The notes: generated by a model not told the origin, from the letters alone. 64,000 bases of DNA from CALVGQ01 sp031551965 (GCA_031551965.1 JAVBMW010000033.1:52224-116223); one strand, 5' to 3'. Shown: positions 46,444-55,441, counted from the stretch's first letter. A program made the numbers and translations.

Positions 46444-47365
46444 ATGACAATCATAAATTCAAAAAAAGAAAGAGTGCTTACCCATCAAAGAATGATGTAT
46501 GATTATGCATTCAAAAAAACATTAATGAGTACTACAAAGGAAGGAGATCTTATACTTAAACGATTTTTAGAAGTGTTTTTAGATACAAAAATAACTAAAC
46601 TCACTTTAGTTCCTACGGAAATTTTAGCACCAACTGCTGAGGGGAAAAATGTTATCGCAGATTTGCTGGTTAATATTGATGATAGTTACATTGTCCAAAT
46701 CGAAATGCAAGTCAATACTGTTTTAGAGACCTTTGTGAATCGTTTAATCTACAGTGACGCATTAATTTTAAGCCGGATAAAATTGAGAGGTGATCCTTTT
46801 TTAACATTAACTCCATTGATTCAACTAGGTATTTTAAGGCAAAACAAATTCAATGGAAAAAGTAATAATCGAGTATTCACAATGAGTAATTTAATTCACA
46901 AAGAAGTCTTGACAGACGTATGGAAAATTATTATGATTGAGTTAGATAAGGTGAATACAAATGTACATAGTTACTGTACATTGACAAAAATTGAACAATA
47001 CAGCATTTTTTATTAGGGATTACTTTCCAAATACCAAAGATTCAAAACTACTTGAGTTAATAGCTCATGATGAAGCATTACAGGAGGCAGCGAAAATGTT
47101 AGATGAAATTTATAACGCAGAATTTTATCAAAGTTACTCAGAAAAGATGAGGCTCTTTGACCTTGCAGTTTTAAGCTATGAAGCTAAACTTGAAGGCAAA
47201 GAAGAAGGAAGAGAAGAAGGAAGAGTTGAAGGAAAAGAAGAGGGAATTACTGAGACAAGATTTGATGTAGCAAAAAAATTATTATCATTAGGTCTAAGTA
47301 CTGACATAATTACCAATGCAACTCAACTTTCATTGGAAGAAATTATGCAACTTAAAATCGATTAA
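46444..47365 (+). pseudogene. Rpn family recombination-promoting nuclease, frameshifted
   Basis: Two overlapping frames together make one Rpn-type protein. The first (46444-47016) has the PD-(D/E)XK nuclease core: 'MMYDYAFKKTLM', 'NVIADLLVNIDD', 'YIVQIEMQV'. The second (from about 47010 to 47365) has the C-terminal 'EALQEAAKMLDEIYNAEF' and charged 'EGKEEGREEGRVEGKEEG' region. The break lies in a T6 run (47006-47011); with five Ts the frames join as 'IEQYSIFIRDYFPN'. It is therefore a recent frameshift, a slippage-dependent gene or a sequencing error. Rpn proteins are multicopy, RecA-independent recombination nucleases. Confidence 0.85.
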
Positions 47366-47397
47366 AAAAGCAGGGTCAAATTTAGACCTTGCTTTTT
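47365..47397. terminator. Bidirectional terminator between Rpn and RpiR genes
   Basis: AAAAAGCAGGGTC and GACCTTGCTTTTT form a near-perfect 13-bp stem with a 7-nt loop and T/A tracts on both sides. Confidence 0.85.
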
Positions 47398-48256
47398 AAT
47401 TGATATCACAATAGGTAAGTTTTCGATATAATTCTAATTTCTTTTCCATATTTTTTTCGTAATCAAGATTGAAATATGCAGTATATAAACAATCCAATAT
47501 GTATAATAACGATAATCTTGTCGCAAAGGAAGATATCTTGTAATAATGATCTTCACTAGAACACAAATACAGACAATAATCGCCATACTTTTCAATGTTG
47601 TTGTTTTGATCAGAAGATGTGATTGCGACTACAGGAGTTTTATTCATTCTTAGTGTTTTGAGTTGAGGCACAATAATTGCCCCTCTTCCACCAAACGAAA
47701 TTACAATTGCCAAATTATCTTCATTACTCTTCCCTGCTTGCAAACGCTGGGAGTATTCTTCTGAAGTAATATGAACATCAACTCCGATTTCCAACATCTG
47801 GAACACAAAATTCTGGGCAAAATATAAATTGCCCGCTGAAGTATAAATATCAATCTGCTTTGCTTTTTTCATGGCTTTCGCTACTCTTTGAAGTTCTTCA
47901 GTGTCCATCAAATTGATTGTCGCTTGAATAGTTTGATGATAATCTTCTTCTAATAAACGAGGTATATCATATGGTTTTTGATTTTGCTTGATTGGAAAAT
48001 TAAAGTCGAAATCTGTATTTTCCTTTAAGTAGTTATTCAATGAAGATGACATTTGAACTTTTAATTCAGATAATCCTGATAATTCTAATTTTTGACATAA
48101 TCGATAGATTGAAGAAACGGACACAAAACATCGTTTACTGATTTCTTGTGCATTGAGTTCAATAAAATCAATTGGATTCTTCAACAAATAAGAGACAAGA
48201 ATTTGTTCATTGTCAGTCAAATTGTTCATAAGTTTTATCTGATTAAATATGTTCAT
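47396..48256 (-). CDS. RpiR/MurR family transcriptional regulator
   Basis: 286 residues. The N-terminal HTH_6 domain ('QISKRCFVSVSSIYRLCQKLELSGLSELK') is followed by a SIS sugar-phosphate-binding domain ('DIYTSAGNLYFAQNFVF', 'AIVISFGGRGAIIVPQ'). Such regulators respond to phosphosugars. It lies 3 nt after the HAD phosphatase gene with a weak ribosome site, so it is probably coupled to it. The target genes are not evident in the window; the HAD gene is the obvious candidate. Confidence 0.92.
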   Translation of the reverse strand: MNIFNQIKLMNNLTDNEQILVSYLLKNPIDFIELNAQEISKRCFVSVSSIYRLCQKLELSGLSELKVQMSSSLNNYLKENTDFDFNFPIKQNQKPYDIPRLLEEDYHQTIQATINLMDTEELQRVAKAMKKAKQIDIYTSAGNLYFAQNFVFQMLEIGVDVHITSEEYSQRLQAGKSNEDNLAIVISFGGRGAIIVPQLKTLRMNKTPVVAITSSDQNNNIEKYGDYCLYLCSSEDHYYKISSFATRLSLLYILDCLYTAYFNLDYEKNMEKKLELYRKLTYCDIN

Positions 48257-48259
48257 ATT

Positions 48260-49108
48260 CTATTTCAACTCAGGCATGTGTTTATATAAAGATTTCGCAA
48301 TTCCATCTTCATCATTTGACAAAGTAACTTCATCTGCAATATCTTTTAATGCGTCCACAGCATTGCCCATCGCTACTCCTATACCCGCATATTCTACCAT
48401 AGTTGCATCATTATGACCATCGCCAAAGGCAATCATTTCTTCACGTTTATAGCCCATTGGAATAAGTACAGTATCAAGCGCTTTCGCCTTATCGATACCC
48501 TTTGCGGTAAATTCAAAGTAGAATGGTGCTGTAAATCCACAGTTTAATTCATCTTTGAAAGGTTCCATCATTTCTTTATAGTGCGCTTGCAAATAATCTG
48601 GATTCCCAGCAGTTAATATTTTATTTATTTCAAAATCTGCAAATTGTGCTAAATCACGTTTCTCACATAACATATATTTACCACCTCTTGATTCATATTG
48701 AATAATATTGAACTGAGTTTTATCTGGCATATCTAACATGCAATTGTAAACATCATTGACATACATATATTCATCTTTATCGATCATTGGACGTACATCA
48801 AATTTTTTCATATGTTCAAGCACTGCTTTACCTTGTTCAACAGACATCGCTTGATTGAATAATACTTCATCTGTCTTACAATCAACTACCCTTGAACCAT
48901 TATAAGAAACAAGCATTCCGTGATGTTCATCCATTTTTAATTCTTTCGCTAAATCTTTTAAACCACTAGTTGGTCTACCTGAGGCAAGAACCAACACCGC
49001 ACCAGCATCCTGTGCTTTTAACAGTGCTTCTTTAGTATCTGGAGTCATTACCTTCTTACTATTCATTAATGTTCCATCTATATCCATAATAATTACTTTA
49101 ATTGGCAT
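48260..49108 (-). CDS. Cof-type HAD-IIB hydrolase (sugar-phosphatase-like)
   Basis: 282 residues. HAD motif I is 'IIMDIDGTLMNS' at residues 5-16. Motif II is around 'LVLASGRPTSG', with a C2-type cap in the middle. Motif III Lys is in 'GIDKAKALD', and motif IV is 'IAFGDGHNDATMVEYAG'. Cof-type members dephosphorylate sugar phosphates, nucleotides or flavin precursors. The start at 49108 follows GAGGAG. It is in an operon with an RpiR regulator, which supports a phosphosugar substrate. Confidence 0.92.
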   Translation of the reverse strand: MPIKVIIMDIDGTLMNSKKVMTPDTKEALLKAQDAGAVLVLASGRPTSGLKDLAKELKMDEHHGMLVSYNGSRVVDCKTDEVLFNQAMSVEQGKAVLEHMKKFDVRPMIDKDEYMYVNDVYNCMLDMPDKTQFNIIQYESRGGKYMLCEKRDLAQFADFEINKILTAGNPDYLQAHYKEMMEPFKDELNCGFTAPFYFEFTAKGIDKAKALDTVLIPMGYKREEMIAFGDGHNDATMVEYAGIGVAMGNAVDALKDIADEVTLSNDEDGIAKSLYKHMPELK

Positions 49109-49313
49109 ATAATATTCTCCTCGTTTATTATTCCCATTATACAATAACACCCAATTGAATCAATCTTTTGAATTAAAATCGAAAAAAACTTATCATTCAT
49201 TTTTTATAATACAAAATTTTTATGAAAATCTTTTGTCATGAATTTATGTTTTTGTTTTTTAATGTTATAATTTTTGAACAAAGAATGATTCCCCCCTAAA
49301 GAAAGGATGCTAT

Positions 49314-49832
49314 ATGAACATTAAACTCATAAAACCCACATTAGAATTAAAAGAAAAAGCACTAGCATATAGAAAAGAGCATTTCGACCATGATGAAACG
49401 ATCATTAATGGAAGCGAATTATTTGATAAAATCGAATCGTATGAAGAGTGGCTTGAGTCAGTTACTTTAAATACAAAACCAGAAACAGTAAATCCAAATT
49501 GGGTCATTACTGATACCTTCTTTGCCTGGGATACAGAATCTGATAAAATTATTGGAATCATTGACTTAAGACACTCATTAAATGATTTTCTGAAAAATTT
49601 TGGTCATTGCGGTTATAGCGTCAGTCCCACAGAAAGAAAAAAGGGCTATGCAACTGAAATGTTAAGGCAGCTACTGCTCATTGCTAGAGAGTCTGGTATG
49701 AGTGAACTAAACCTTTCCGTAGAACGAGACAACATTGCATCTATTAAAACAATCACAAAAAACGGAGGATTATATCTACGCAGTTTTGAGTATGAAGGGC
49801 AGCTCGCTGATGTTTACAAAATAATTTTATGA
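49314..49832 (+). CDS. GNAT family N-acetyltransferase
   Basis: 172 residues. The acetyl-CoA binding region is 'YSVSPTERKKGYATEMLRQLLLIA' near residue 100, then 'LNLSVERDNIASIKTITKNGG'. The N-terminal 'IKLIKPTLELKEKALAYRKEHF' is typical of a common Firmicute GNAT group of unknown substrate. AAAGGATG precedes the ATG. It is monocistronic and convergent with the orphan antitoxin gene. Confidence 0.9.
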   Translation: MNIKLIKPTLELKEKALAYRKEHFDHDETIINGSELFDKIESYEEWLESVTLNTKPETVNPNWVITDTFFAWDTESDKIIGIIDLRHSLNDFLKNFGHCGYSVSPTERKKGYATEMLRQLLLIARESGMSELNLSVERDNIASIKTITKNGGLYLRSFEYEGQLADVYKIIL

Positions 49833-49933
49833 TACTTGGCTTCACACTCATAATTCCAAGCTCTAGTGTAGAGGCATGAGCTGACTCAGCTTTTTTCATA
49901 ATATGTTCCTATGCAAATTCCAGTAAAATTAAT

Positions 49934-50203
49934 TTACTCTTTTCCTTCATAAAGTTTTTTGAAATAATCCTTTGCTTCCTCTAACGTTATATTGTGCTCT
50001 CCATATATTCTTGCACGTTCCGCAATTTCTATTTGAGTCTTTAATCTTATCATTTCATCTCTTTTTTCAAACGCTTTTATATCCATAATTACCAAGTCTC
50101 CTTCTCCATTTTTTGTGATGTAAATTGGTTCCTGCGACTCTTTCGCAAGTTTTGAAATCTCGTTGTACTTATTTCTTAACGATGTTGATGGTTTAATGTT
50201 CAT
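49934..50203 (-). CDS. Phd/YefM family antitoxin without a partner toxin
   Basis: 89 residues of the Phd/YefM fold: the N-terminal DNA-binding part is 'MNIKPSTSLRNKYNEISKLAKESQEPIYITKNGEG' in outline with 'VIMDIKAFEKRDEMI', and the C-terminal helix would bind toxin. GAGG precedes the ATG. Downstream there are only about 100 nt before the convergent acetyltransferase, with no RelE, ParE or Doc frame, and none lies upstream. It may be a solitary regulator or the relic of a toxin-antitoxin pair. Confidence 0.87.
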   Translation of the reverse strand: MNIKPSTSLRNKYNEISKLAKESQEPIYITKNGEGDLVIMDIKAFEKRDEMIRLKTQIEIAERARIYGEHNITLEEAKDYFKKLYEGKE

Positions 50204-50275
50204 AATTTGTTAACCTCTATAATATATAAATTCTATCAATATTCTTGCATTTCCAAGGAGTCGTTTCATAAAATT

Positions 50276-50298
50276 AGGAACCTCAATTTGAAGTTCCT
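50276..50298 (-). terminator. Terminator after the dipeptidase gene
   Basis: AGGAAC and GTTCCT pair around an 11-nt loop that can extend the stem partly (TTCAAATTGAG), followed on the minus strand by TAATTTTAT. Confidence 0.7.
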
Positions 50299-50304
50299 AT
50301 CTGT

Positions 50305-51657
50305 TTAAATAGCTAATAAATTTTGAATTGCTTCTACATAGATTTCTACTTGAAGCATGAATTCATCAATATTTAATACTTCATTGGCATCATGAATATG
50401 ATTATCATTTCCAATGAATTCGCAACCAAATGCGATGCAGTTTTTGATACCTTTTGCATAAGTACCCCCACCCATTGTGATAGGTTGAGTTTCTGTATCC
50501 CCTGTTACTGTTTGATAAGCTTTTACAAGGCTTGATACTAATGCACTGTCTTTTGGATAAAACAATGGTTCAACACCCTTAGAAACATCAAGATTTCCTT
50601 TATCACTTTCGAATCCTTTTTTAAGTGCTGAAATTATTTGTTCAGATCGAAGTGTTACAGGAAAACGAATATCAATACTTCCAGTGATCACTCCATTTTC
50701 TGTTTTCATTACACCATTGTTGAAAGTTAATGCGCCATAATCATCCTTGAAGTCTGCACCACAATTACTTCCATCAGTCGCTAAACCAATTTTTTCATTA
50801 TAGAACTCTACAAAGTCATCTTTGAATCCCGCAAGAGCTAAGGCACTCATGGTATAAGCAATCGCATTGATTCCAAGTTCTGGTGTTGATGCATGAGCTG
50901 CAACACCTTTTACATCTAATTTAGTTGTTGACCCTACTTCAACTTTTACTTCAAGTTTGTTGTCAGTCAAGTACTTTTTAAGTACTTCTAAATCGCATGT
51001 ATCATTTGGAATTTCAGTAATTACACGAGCACATACGACATTGGATACACTTCCTCCATTCATCGAAATGATACTTGTATTTTTACTTGAGAATGTTCCG
51101 CCAACCATTCCTTTTTCTCCAAAAGCTCCAGGGAATAAGGCATCTGGTGTAAATCCATAATCTACATCACCTTCTTTTTCAACATAATACTCAAGGCACC
51201 GAGATCCACTTTCTTCATTGCAGCCCATGATCAAACGAATGCGTTTATTTAAAGGCACATTTAAATCTTTTAATATTTTAATCGCATACGCTCCTGCAAT
51301 TAATGCCCCTTTATCGTCCGATACGCCTCGTCCGTAAAGGTTGCCATTAATTTCAGTAACCTTTAAAGGATCAGTGTTCCATCCTTCTCCAACAGGGACA
51401 ATATCCAAGTGTCCTAAAACACCGATCACTTCTTTCCCTTCTCCTACTTCGCCATAACCGATGTAGTTATCAAGGTTGACAGGTTTCATTCCTAGTTTCT
51501 CAACGATCTTTAATGCTGCATCCAAACAGTCTGCATTTGCTTGTCCAAAAGGAGCTGTTGGTGTTGGATTTTCAAATATTGAATTATAAGATACAAGGGT
51601 TGTTAAATCTTGGATCATGTCATTTTTATAGCTTAATACTCTTTCTTTTATATTCAT
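50305..51657 (-). CDS. M20 family dipeptidase, PepV/Sapep type
   Basis: 450 residues. The metal-binding 'VLGHLDIVPVGEGW' is near residue 83. Next come 'GRGVSDDKGALIAG', the catalytic Glu pair in 'GCNEESGSRC' and 'FTPDALFP'; the last metal His is in 'GNDNHIHDANE'. Lid domain in between. It cleaves dipeptides in the cytoplasm (PepV/Sapep group). The start at 51657 lies 6-7 nt after GGAGG; a longer in-frame ATG overlaps that ribosome site. It lies downstream of the T-box-controlled transporter genes on the same strand and could share their transcript. Confidence 0.92.
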   Translation of the reverse strand: MNIKERVLSYKNDMIQDLTTLVSYNSIFENPTPTAPFGQANADCLDAALKIVEKLGMKPVNLDNYIGYGEVGEGKEVIGVLGHLDIVPVGEGWNTDPLKVTEINGNLYGRGVSDDKGALIAGAYAIKILKDLNVPLNKRIRLIMGCNEESGSRCLEYYVEKEGDVDYGFTPDALFPGAFGEKGMVGGTFSSKNTSIISMNGGSVSNVVCARVITEIPNDTCDLEVLKKYLTDNKLEVKVEVGSTTKLDVKGVAAHASTPELGINAIAYTMSALALAGFKDDFVEFYNEKIGLATDGSNCGADFKDDYGALTFNNGVMKTENGVITGSIDIRFPVTLRSEQIISALKKGFESDKGNLDVSKGVEPLFYPKDSALVSSLVKAYQTVTGDTETQPITMGGGTYAKGIKNCIAFGCEFIGNDNHIHDANEVLNIDEFMLQVEIYVEAIQNLLAI

Positions 51658-51704
51658 AAATATAGCCTCCATTTAATGACTAGTTTACCACTTTTTACTT
51701 TAGA

Positions 51705-52343
51705 TTAATAGTAATTGAATCGAACTTCTACTTTTTGAATAAGTATACTCAAGACAGCACTAAGCAGTAGATAAATAATCCCAACATAAATGAAAGGGAC
51801 TGCTGATGCATACATGTTCACTGCACTTTTTCCAGCCTTAAGTAATTCACTTGCGCCAAGAATATTGATGAGGGATGTGTCTTTGATTAAAGTTAATATT
51901 TCGTTACCTACAGAAGGTAAGGCATTTCTAAATGCCTGAGGCATAAGAATTCTTGAAAACATTCTAAACTCGCTTAATCCTAAAGCCGTAGCAGCTTCGG
52001 TTTGTCCACTATCCACTGCATTGAGTCCCCCTCTGAAGATTTCCGCAAAATAAGCAGCATAGTTTAACACGAAGGCAACCATGATCGATGTTTCTCTGTT
52101 TAGAGTTAACCCAAGATATGGTAGCCCAAAAAAGATAAACATCATTTGTAAAAGAAGGGGTGTACCTCTCATCACATAAACATAGAAACCTATCATTTTT
52201 TCAATGATTTTGCTTGGTACTGTTCTGACTAGTGTTATTATCATCGCTAAGGGAAGGGATAACACAAGTGTATAAAGAAATACCCAACATGTATTTTTAG
52301 TTCCTTCCAATAAAGAAGGCAATATCTTAGTCAACATTTCCAT
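51705..52343 (-). CDS. Amino-acid ABC transporter permease (polar amino acid type)
   Basis: 212 residues with about five membrane helices and the binding-protein-dependent transport signature 'EIFRGGLNAVDSGQTEAATALGLS' near residue 100, typical of His/Glu/polar amino-acid importers (HisM/GlnP type). The ATG is 2-3 nt after the binding-protein stop with little of its own ribosome site, so it is coupled. The matching ATPase gene is absent from the locus. The T-box leader upstream suggests amino-acid starvation control. Confidence 0.92.
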   Translation of the reverse strand: MEMLTKILPSLLEGTKNTCWVFLYTLVLSLPLAMIITLVRTVPSKIIEKMIGFYVYVMRGTPLLLQMMFIFFGLPYLGLTLNRETSIMVAFVLNYAAYFAEIFRGGLNAVDSGQTEAATALGLSEFRMFSRILMPQAFRNALPSVGNEILTLIKDTSLINILGASELLKAGKSAVNMYASAVPFIYVGIIYLLLSAVLSILIQKVEVRFNYY

Positions 52344-52345
52344 AA

Positions 52346-53125
52346 TTATTTAGAGAACCATTTAGTATAGATTTCATCGTATGTTCCGTCTTGTCTCATT
52401 TCATCTAGCGCTGTATTGATACGATTTAATAAATCGATGTTATCTTTGGCAATACCGATACCATACTGTTCAGTTCCAAAATCTTCATCAAGGATCTTAT
52501 ATTTTTCTGCCCCTCTTTGTAAGATGACATAGCGGGCTAGCACTTCATCGACAACGATTGCCTCTGATCTTTTAGCATCTAAGTCCATAAAACAATCCGT
52601 ATACGTATCATATTCAACTGGTGCTTGATTTTTGATAGTAACTAAGAAATCAACATTTTGCATGATTGCATCCAGTCCCGAAGATTCTTTTTGAGTTGCG
52701 ATCACTTTATCCGCTAGATCAGCTTTGGTAGCGATATTTGAATCACTTAGTACGACTACAACTTGTCTGTTTTCAAGATATGCTTGGCTAAAGTTAACCA
52801 TTTCCTTACGTCCATCAGTGATACTATAACCATTCCAAATCATATCGATATTTCCTTCGTTAAGTTCTGTTTCCTTCATTGACCAGTCGATTGGTTGAAG
52901 CACGATTTCTACATCCAACTTTTCTCCAACTGCCATCGCTAAATCCACATCAAATCCAACGATATTTCCACTTTCGTCTCGAAATCCAAGAGGTGCAAAG
53001 GTATCATCCAAACCCATCACCAACTTTTCTTTCGCTTCATTTTTGGGATCCGCTTTAGTAGAACATCCTGCCAATAAACTTAGTAGTAAACCTGTAGTTA
53101 AAATCATTGTTGCAAACTTTTTCAT
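52346..53125 (-). CDS. Amino-acid ABC transporter substrate-binding lipoprotein
   Basis: 259 residues. The lipoprotein signal (LLSLLAGC) is followed by a SBP_bac_3 fold: 'LVMGLDDTFAPLGFRDESG', 'VGFDVDLAMAVGEKL', 'NGYSITDGRKEMVNFSQAYL' and the hinge 'VATQKESSGLDAI' region. It is a polar-amino-acid receptor at the membrane surface. AAGGAG precedes the ATG. First gene after a T-box leader. The ligand cannot be read from sequence; the T-box suggests the transported residue matches its tRNA, possibly threonine. Confidence 0.93.
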   Translation of the reverse strand: MKKFATMILTTGLLLSLLAGCSTKADPKNEAKEKLVMGLDDTFAPLGFRDESGNIVGFDVDLAMAVGEKLDVEIVLQPIDWSMKETELNEGNIDMIWNGYSITDGRKEMVNFSQAYLENRQVVVVLSDSNIATKADLADKVIATQKESSGLDAIMQNVDFLVTIKNQAPVEYDTYTDCFMDLDAKRSEAIVVDEVLARYVILQRGAEKYKILDEDFGTEQYGIGIAKDNIDLLNRINTALDEMRQDGTYDEIYTKWFSK

Positions 53126-53184
53126 AATTGCTTTCTCCTTTTCTTGATTTCTGCGTTTGAAATAAGAAGTGAGCCATAAAATAT

Positions 53185-53448
53185 AAAAATCGTCCTAAAC
53201 TAAGGACGATTGATCTCGTGGTTCCACCTTTTTTCATTAGCACCTCACGGTACTAACCTCTTCGAGTACTAACATACTCTAGTGCGATAACGGGCACAGG
53301 TTCCGATCCAGTTTACTCCAGCTATTGCTGTTTCAGTGGATAGCTCCAAGATGTGTTCAATCTAGTGACCCTGTCCTTTTACACCAACCAAGGACTCTCT
53401 ATGAAGGTAAGTAAGATTTACTCTTTCTTTTCAACGCTACTTTCAATT
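53185..53448 (-). promoter_or_regulatory. T-box riboswitch leader of the amino-acid transporter operon
   Basis: Minus-strand features in order: base of stem I, an AGTA S-turn half, AGAGAG and GGTTGGTG apical motifs, the GAA half of the specifier loop followed by CACATCTTGGAG, then the T-box AAGGTGGAACCACG and a terminator stem ATCGTCCT/AGGACGAT (53189-53210) with a T-run. The T-box variable base is A (UGGA), which pairs with a U discriminator as in tRNA-Thr, Gly or Cys. That favours reading the specifier as ACA (Thr). Alignment by spacing alone would give ATC (Ile). T-boxes read through when the cognate tRNA is uncharged. Confidence 0.92.
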
Positions 53449-53454
53449 GACTAC

Positions 53455-53483
53455 AGTCTATTCCTAAATAGGATCTTTGTCAA
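53455..53483 (-). promoter_or_regulatory. Promoter of the T-box operon
   Basis: On the minus strand TTGACA (53483-53478), a 17-nt spacer and TAGACT (53460-53455) precede the leader; transcription would start near 53448. Confidence 0.8.
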
Positions 53484-53561
53484 TGCTTTTTGAAAAATAT
53501 CTTAAATTTTACATTTGTTACATTAATTTTCATAATTCTTCCTGATTTTGATTTTTCCCTC

Positions 53562-53587
53562 AAAAAAAGCTTATCTTTACGATAAAC
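53562..53587 (-). terminator. Terminator after the small secreted protein gene
   Basis: Minus strand GTTTATC-GTAAA-GATAAGC followed by seven Ts. Confidence 0.8.
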
Positions 53588-53608
53588 TCTTTTCATCTTT
53601 CTATAATA

Positions 53609-54310
53609 TTATTCTTTTACGCCAGTATTTGGAACTTTATATGTATCTTTCACAACAAATTCAGTTGTACCTGTTGTATTACCTAATTCTTCTACCATAG
53701 CATATATATAATATGTTCCAGGTTTAAGCGTAGTTTTAGAAGTCCAAACTTCTCCATCCCAGTTTTTATCACTTGTGTTGTAATAGAATGTATAAGAATT
53801 TGATTCTCCAAAGTTTGTACTTAGATAAGGTACATTTTTCTGACCATTTATTTCTCCACTCATATCAACATAAGCATAATTCGAATGTTCAACTGGAGAA
53901 TCACTTTCAGAATCATCATTTGTTTCAGTACCAACAGCTAAAAAGAAAATTCGGACTGAAGAAGTTTCTCCAAAATCCTTTATATATACTATTTTCCATT
54001 CAACCACATCTGGATCCGAAGGCATCGTATCAGATGCTCCTGGTAAAACATTTGAAGATGAAAGATTAGGATATGGATTGTAGCTATAGTCGTTTGTGGC
54101 TCTATCAACCATATTAAAAGCTTCTGCGTATATAAGCACTACCCTTGTCCTGTTTAAACTACCGAAATTAATAGTATCTCCAGGTTTTAGCACATCTCCT
54201 TCCTTTAAATTTTCAGTTTCAAAGGTTTCTGCCCTTAAAGGCATCACAAAATTGAAAAACATTGTTAACACGACAGTTAAGGATAAAATCCACTTCATAT
54301 TTTTTTTCAT
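53609..54310 (-). CDS. Secreted protein with truncated sorting-type C-terminus
   Basis: 233 residues. A signal peptide (hydrophobic to about residue 24, 'PLRA' cleavage) is followed by a beta-rich, Asp/Ser/Asn-rich domain with no family I recognise. The end reads 'DTYKVPNTGVKE', a sortase-like VPNTG motif directly before the stop, with no membrane helix or charged tail after it. It may be released rather than wall-anchored, or be a truncated surface protein. The start at 54310 uses GTGAG as the ribosome site; an upstream GTG overlaps that site. Confidence 0.7.
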   Translation of the reverse strand: MKKNMKWILSLTVVLTMFFNFVMPLRAETFETENLKEGDVLKPGDTINFGSLNRTRVVLIYAEAFNMVDRATNDYSYNPYPNLSSSNVLPGASDTMPSDPDVVEWKIVYIKDFGETSSVRIFFLAVGTETNDDSESDSPVEHSNYAYVDMSGEINGQKNVPYLSTNFGESNSYTFYYNTSDKNWDGEVWTSKTTLKPGTYYIYAMVEELGNTTGTTEFVVKDTYKVPNTGVKE

Positions 54311-54479
54311 GATATTACTCACTTTCTTTTATTAACTCAATTATATTTAATTATTGAGAATATTTCAAGCCTGTAGAAATTAGAAATTTTGACCAGCATT
54401 AAACAATATAATATTTCTTTATTTTTCTACTAAAATCATGATTTTATCTGATGATTAAGGAGACTTTAGTTTAAATTTG

Positions 54480-55229
54480 TCACAAATTGATTTCTATCTT
54501 CACTGGGCAATGATCAGATCCCTCAATATGGGTATCTATTTCACTGTTGACTACATTTGACATGATACGATCAGACACGATGAAATAATCAATTCTCCAT
54601 CCTGTGTTGTTCGCTCTTGCATTAAAACGGTAACTCCACCAGCTATACTTTATTATATCTGGATATAGTACTCTAAATGTATCTTTGAATCCACTCGCTA
54701 AGAGTTCTGTCATTTTTTGACGTTCTTCATCAGTAAAGCCTGCACTGCGACGATTAGTTTTTGGATTCTTAATGTCTATTTCTTCATGGGCAACATTTAG
54801 GTCTCCGCAATACACAACTGGTTTATGCTTATCCAGTTTCATTAAATGATTTCTAAGATCATCTTCCCACTGCATACGATAGTCTAACCGCTTAAGCTCA
54901 TTTTTTGAATTTGGTACATAAGCAACCACAAAATAGTATTTATCAAACTCTAATGCGATGACTCTTCCTTCTTTTGGATGATCCTGCTCAAAATCAAAGA
55001 TTACATTCAATGGCTTTTCTTTTGAAAATACTGCTGTTCCAGAATAACCCTTCTTTTCAGCATAATTCCACGTTTGATAATAACCTTCAAATGGAAGTTC
55101 TATTTGACCTTCCTGTAATTTAGTTTCCTGTAGTGCAAAAACATCTGCATTTTCTGCCTTGAAATAATCTACAAACCCTTTATTAACACACGCTCTTAAT
55201 CCATTCACATTCCATGATATACATTTCAT
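54480..55229 (-). CDS. xth: Exodeoxyribonuclease III (AP endonuclease)
   Basis: 249 residues of the EEP nuclease fold: 'ISWNVNGLRAC' at the start, catalytic Glu in 'ALQETKLQEGQI', 'YCGDLNVAHEEIDI' in the middle and 'GSDHCPVKIEI' at the end. It repairs abasic sites and trims 3' ends in base-excision repair. GAGGT precedes the ATG. Monocistronic. The roughly 200-nt stretch between it and the aminopeptidase gene holds only A/T-rich sequence and the latter's terminator. Confidence 0.95.
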   Translation of the reverse strand: MKCISWNVNGLRACVNKGFVDYFKAENADVFALQETKLQEGQIELPFEGYYQTWNYAEKKGYSGTAVFSKEKPLNVIFDFEQDHPKEGRVIALEFDKYYFVVAYVPNSKNELKRLDYRMQWEDDLRNHLMKLDKHKPVVYCGDLNVAHEEIDIKNPKTNRRSAGFTDEERQKMTELLASGFKDTFRVLYPDIIKYSWWSYRFNARANNTGWRIDYFIVSDRIMSNVVNSEIDTHIEGSDHCPVKIEINL

Positions 55230-55427
55230 AACATTTACCTCTACAAATCTATTCTATCATATCATTTATGAATAATATTATTTTTAATCTTATATACCAA
55301 CTTCTTTATTGATATTTATTTAACTAGGTTTTTTCTATATTTCTAGGTTTATCCATTTAACTCATTTTAGTTATTTTAACTCTGACAAGGTTAAATGTTA
55401 ATTTTTTATGTTAAATACAAATTAAAA

Positions 55428-55441
55428 CCATCCGAAGATGG
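55428..55441 (-). terminator. Terminator after the aminopeptidase P gene
   Basis: Minus strand CCATC-TTCG-GATGG with a stable UUCG tetraloop, followed by TTTTAATTT, immediately after the stop codon. Confidence 0.8.

Noticed and set aside
46991..47365. Independent gene with a TTG start
   Set aside because: It has no ribosome site and reads as the C-terminal part of the Rpn protein, joined by a one-base shift in a T run.
49833..49933. Toxin gene partner for the Phd-type antitoxin
   Set aside because: The short minus-strand frame here runs into the reverse complement of the acetyltransferase gene and resembles no toxin.
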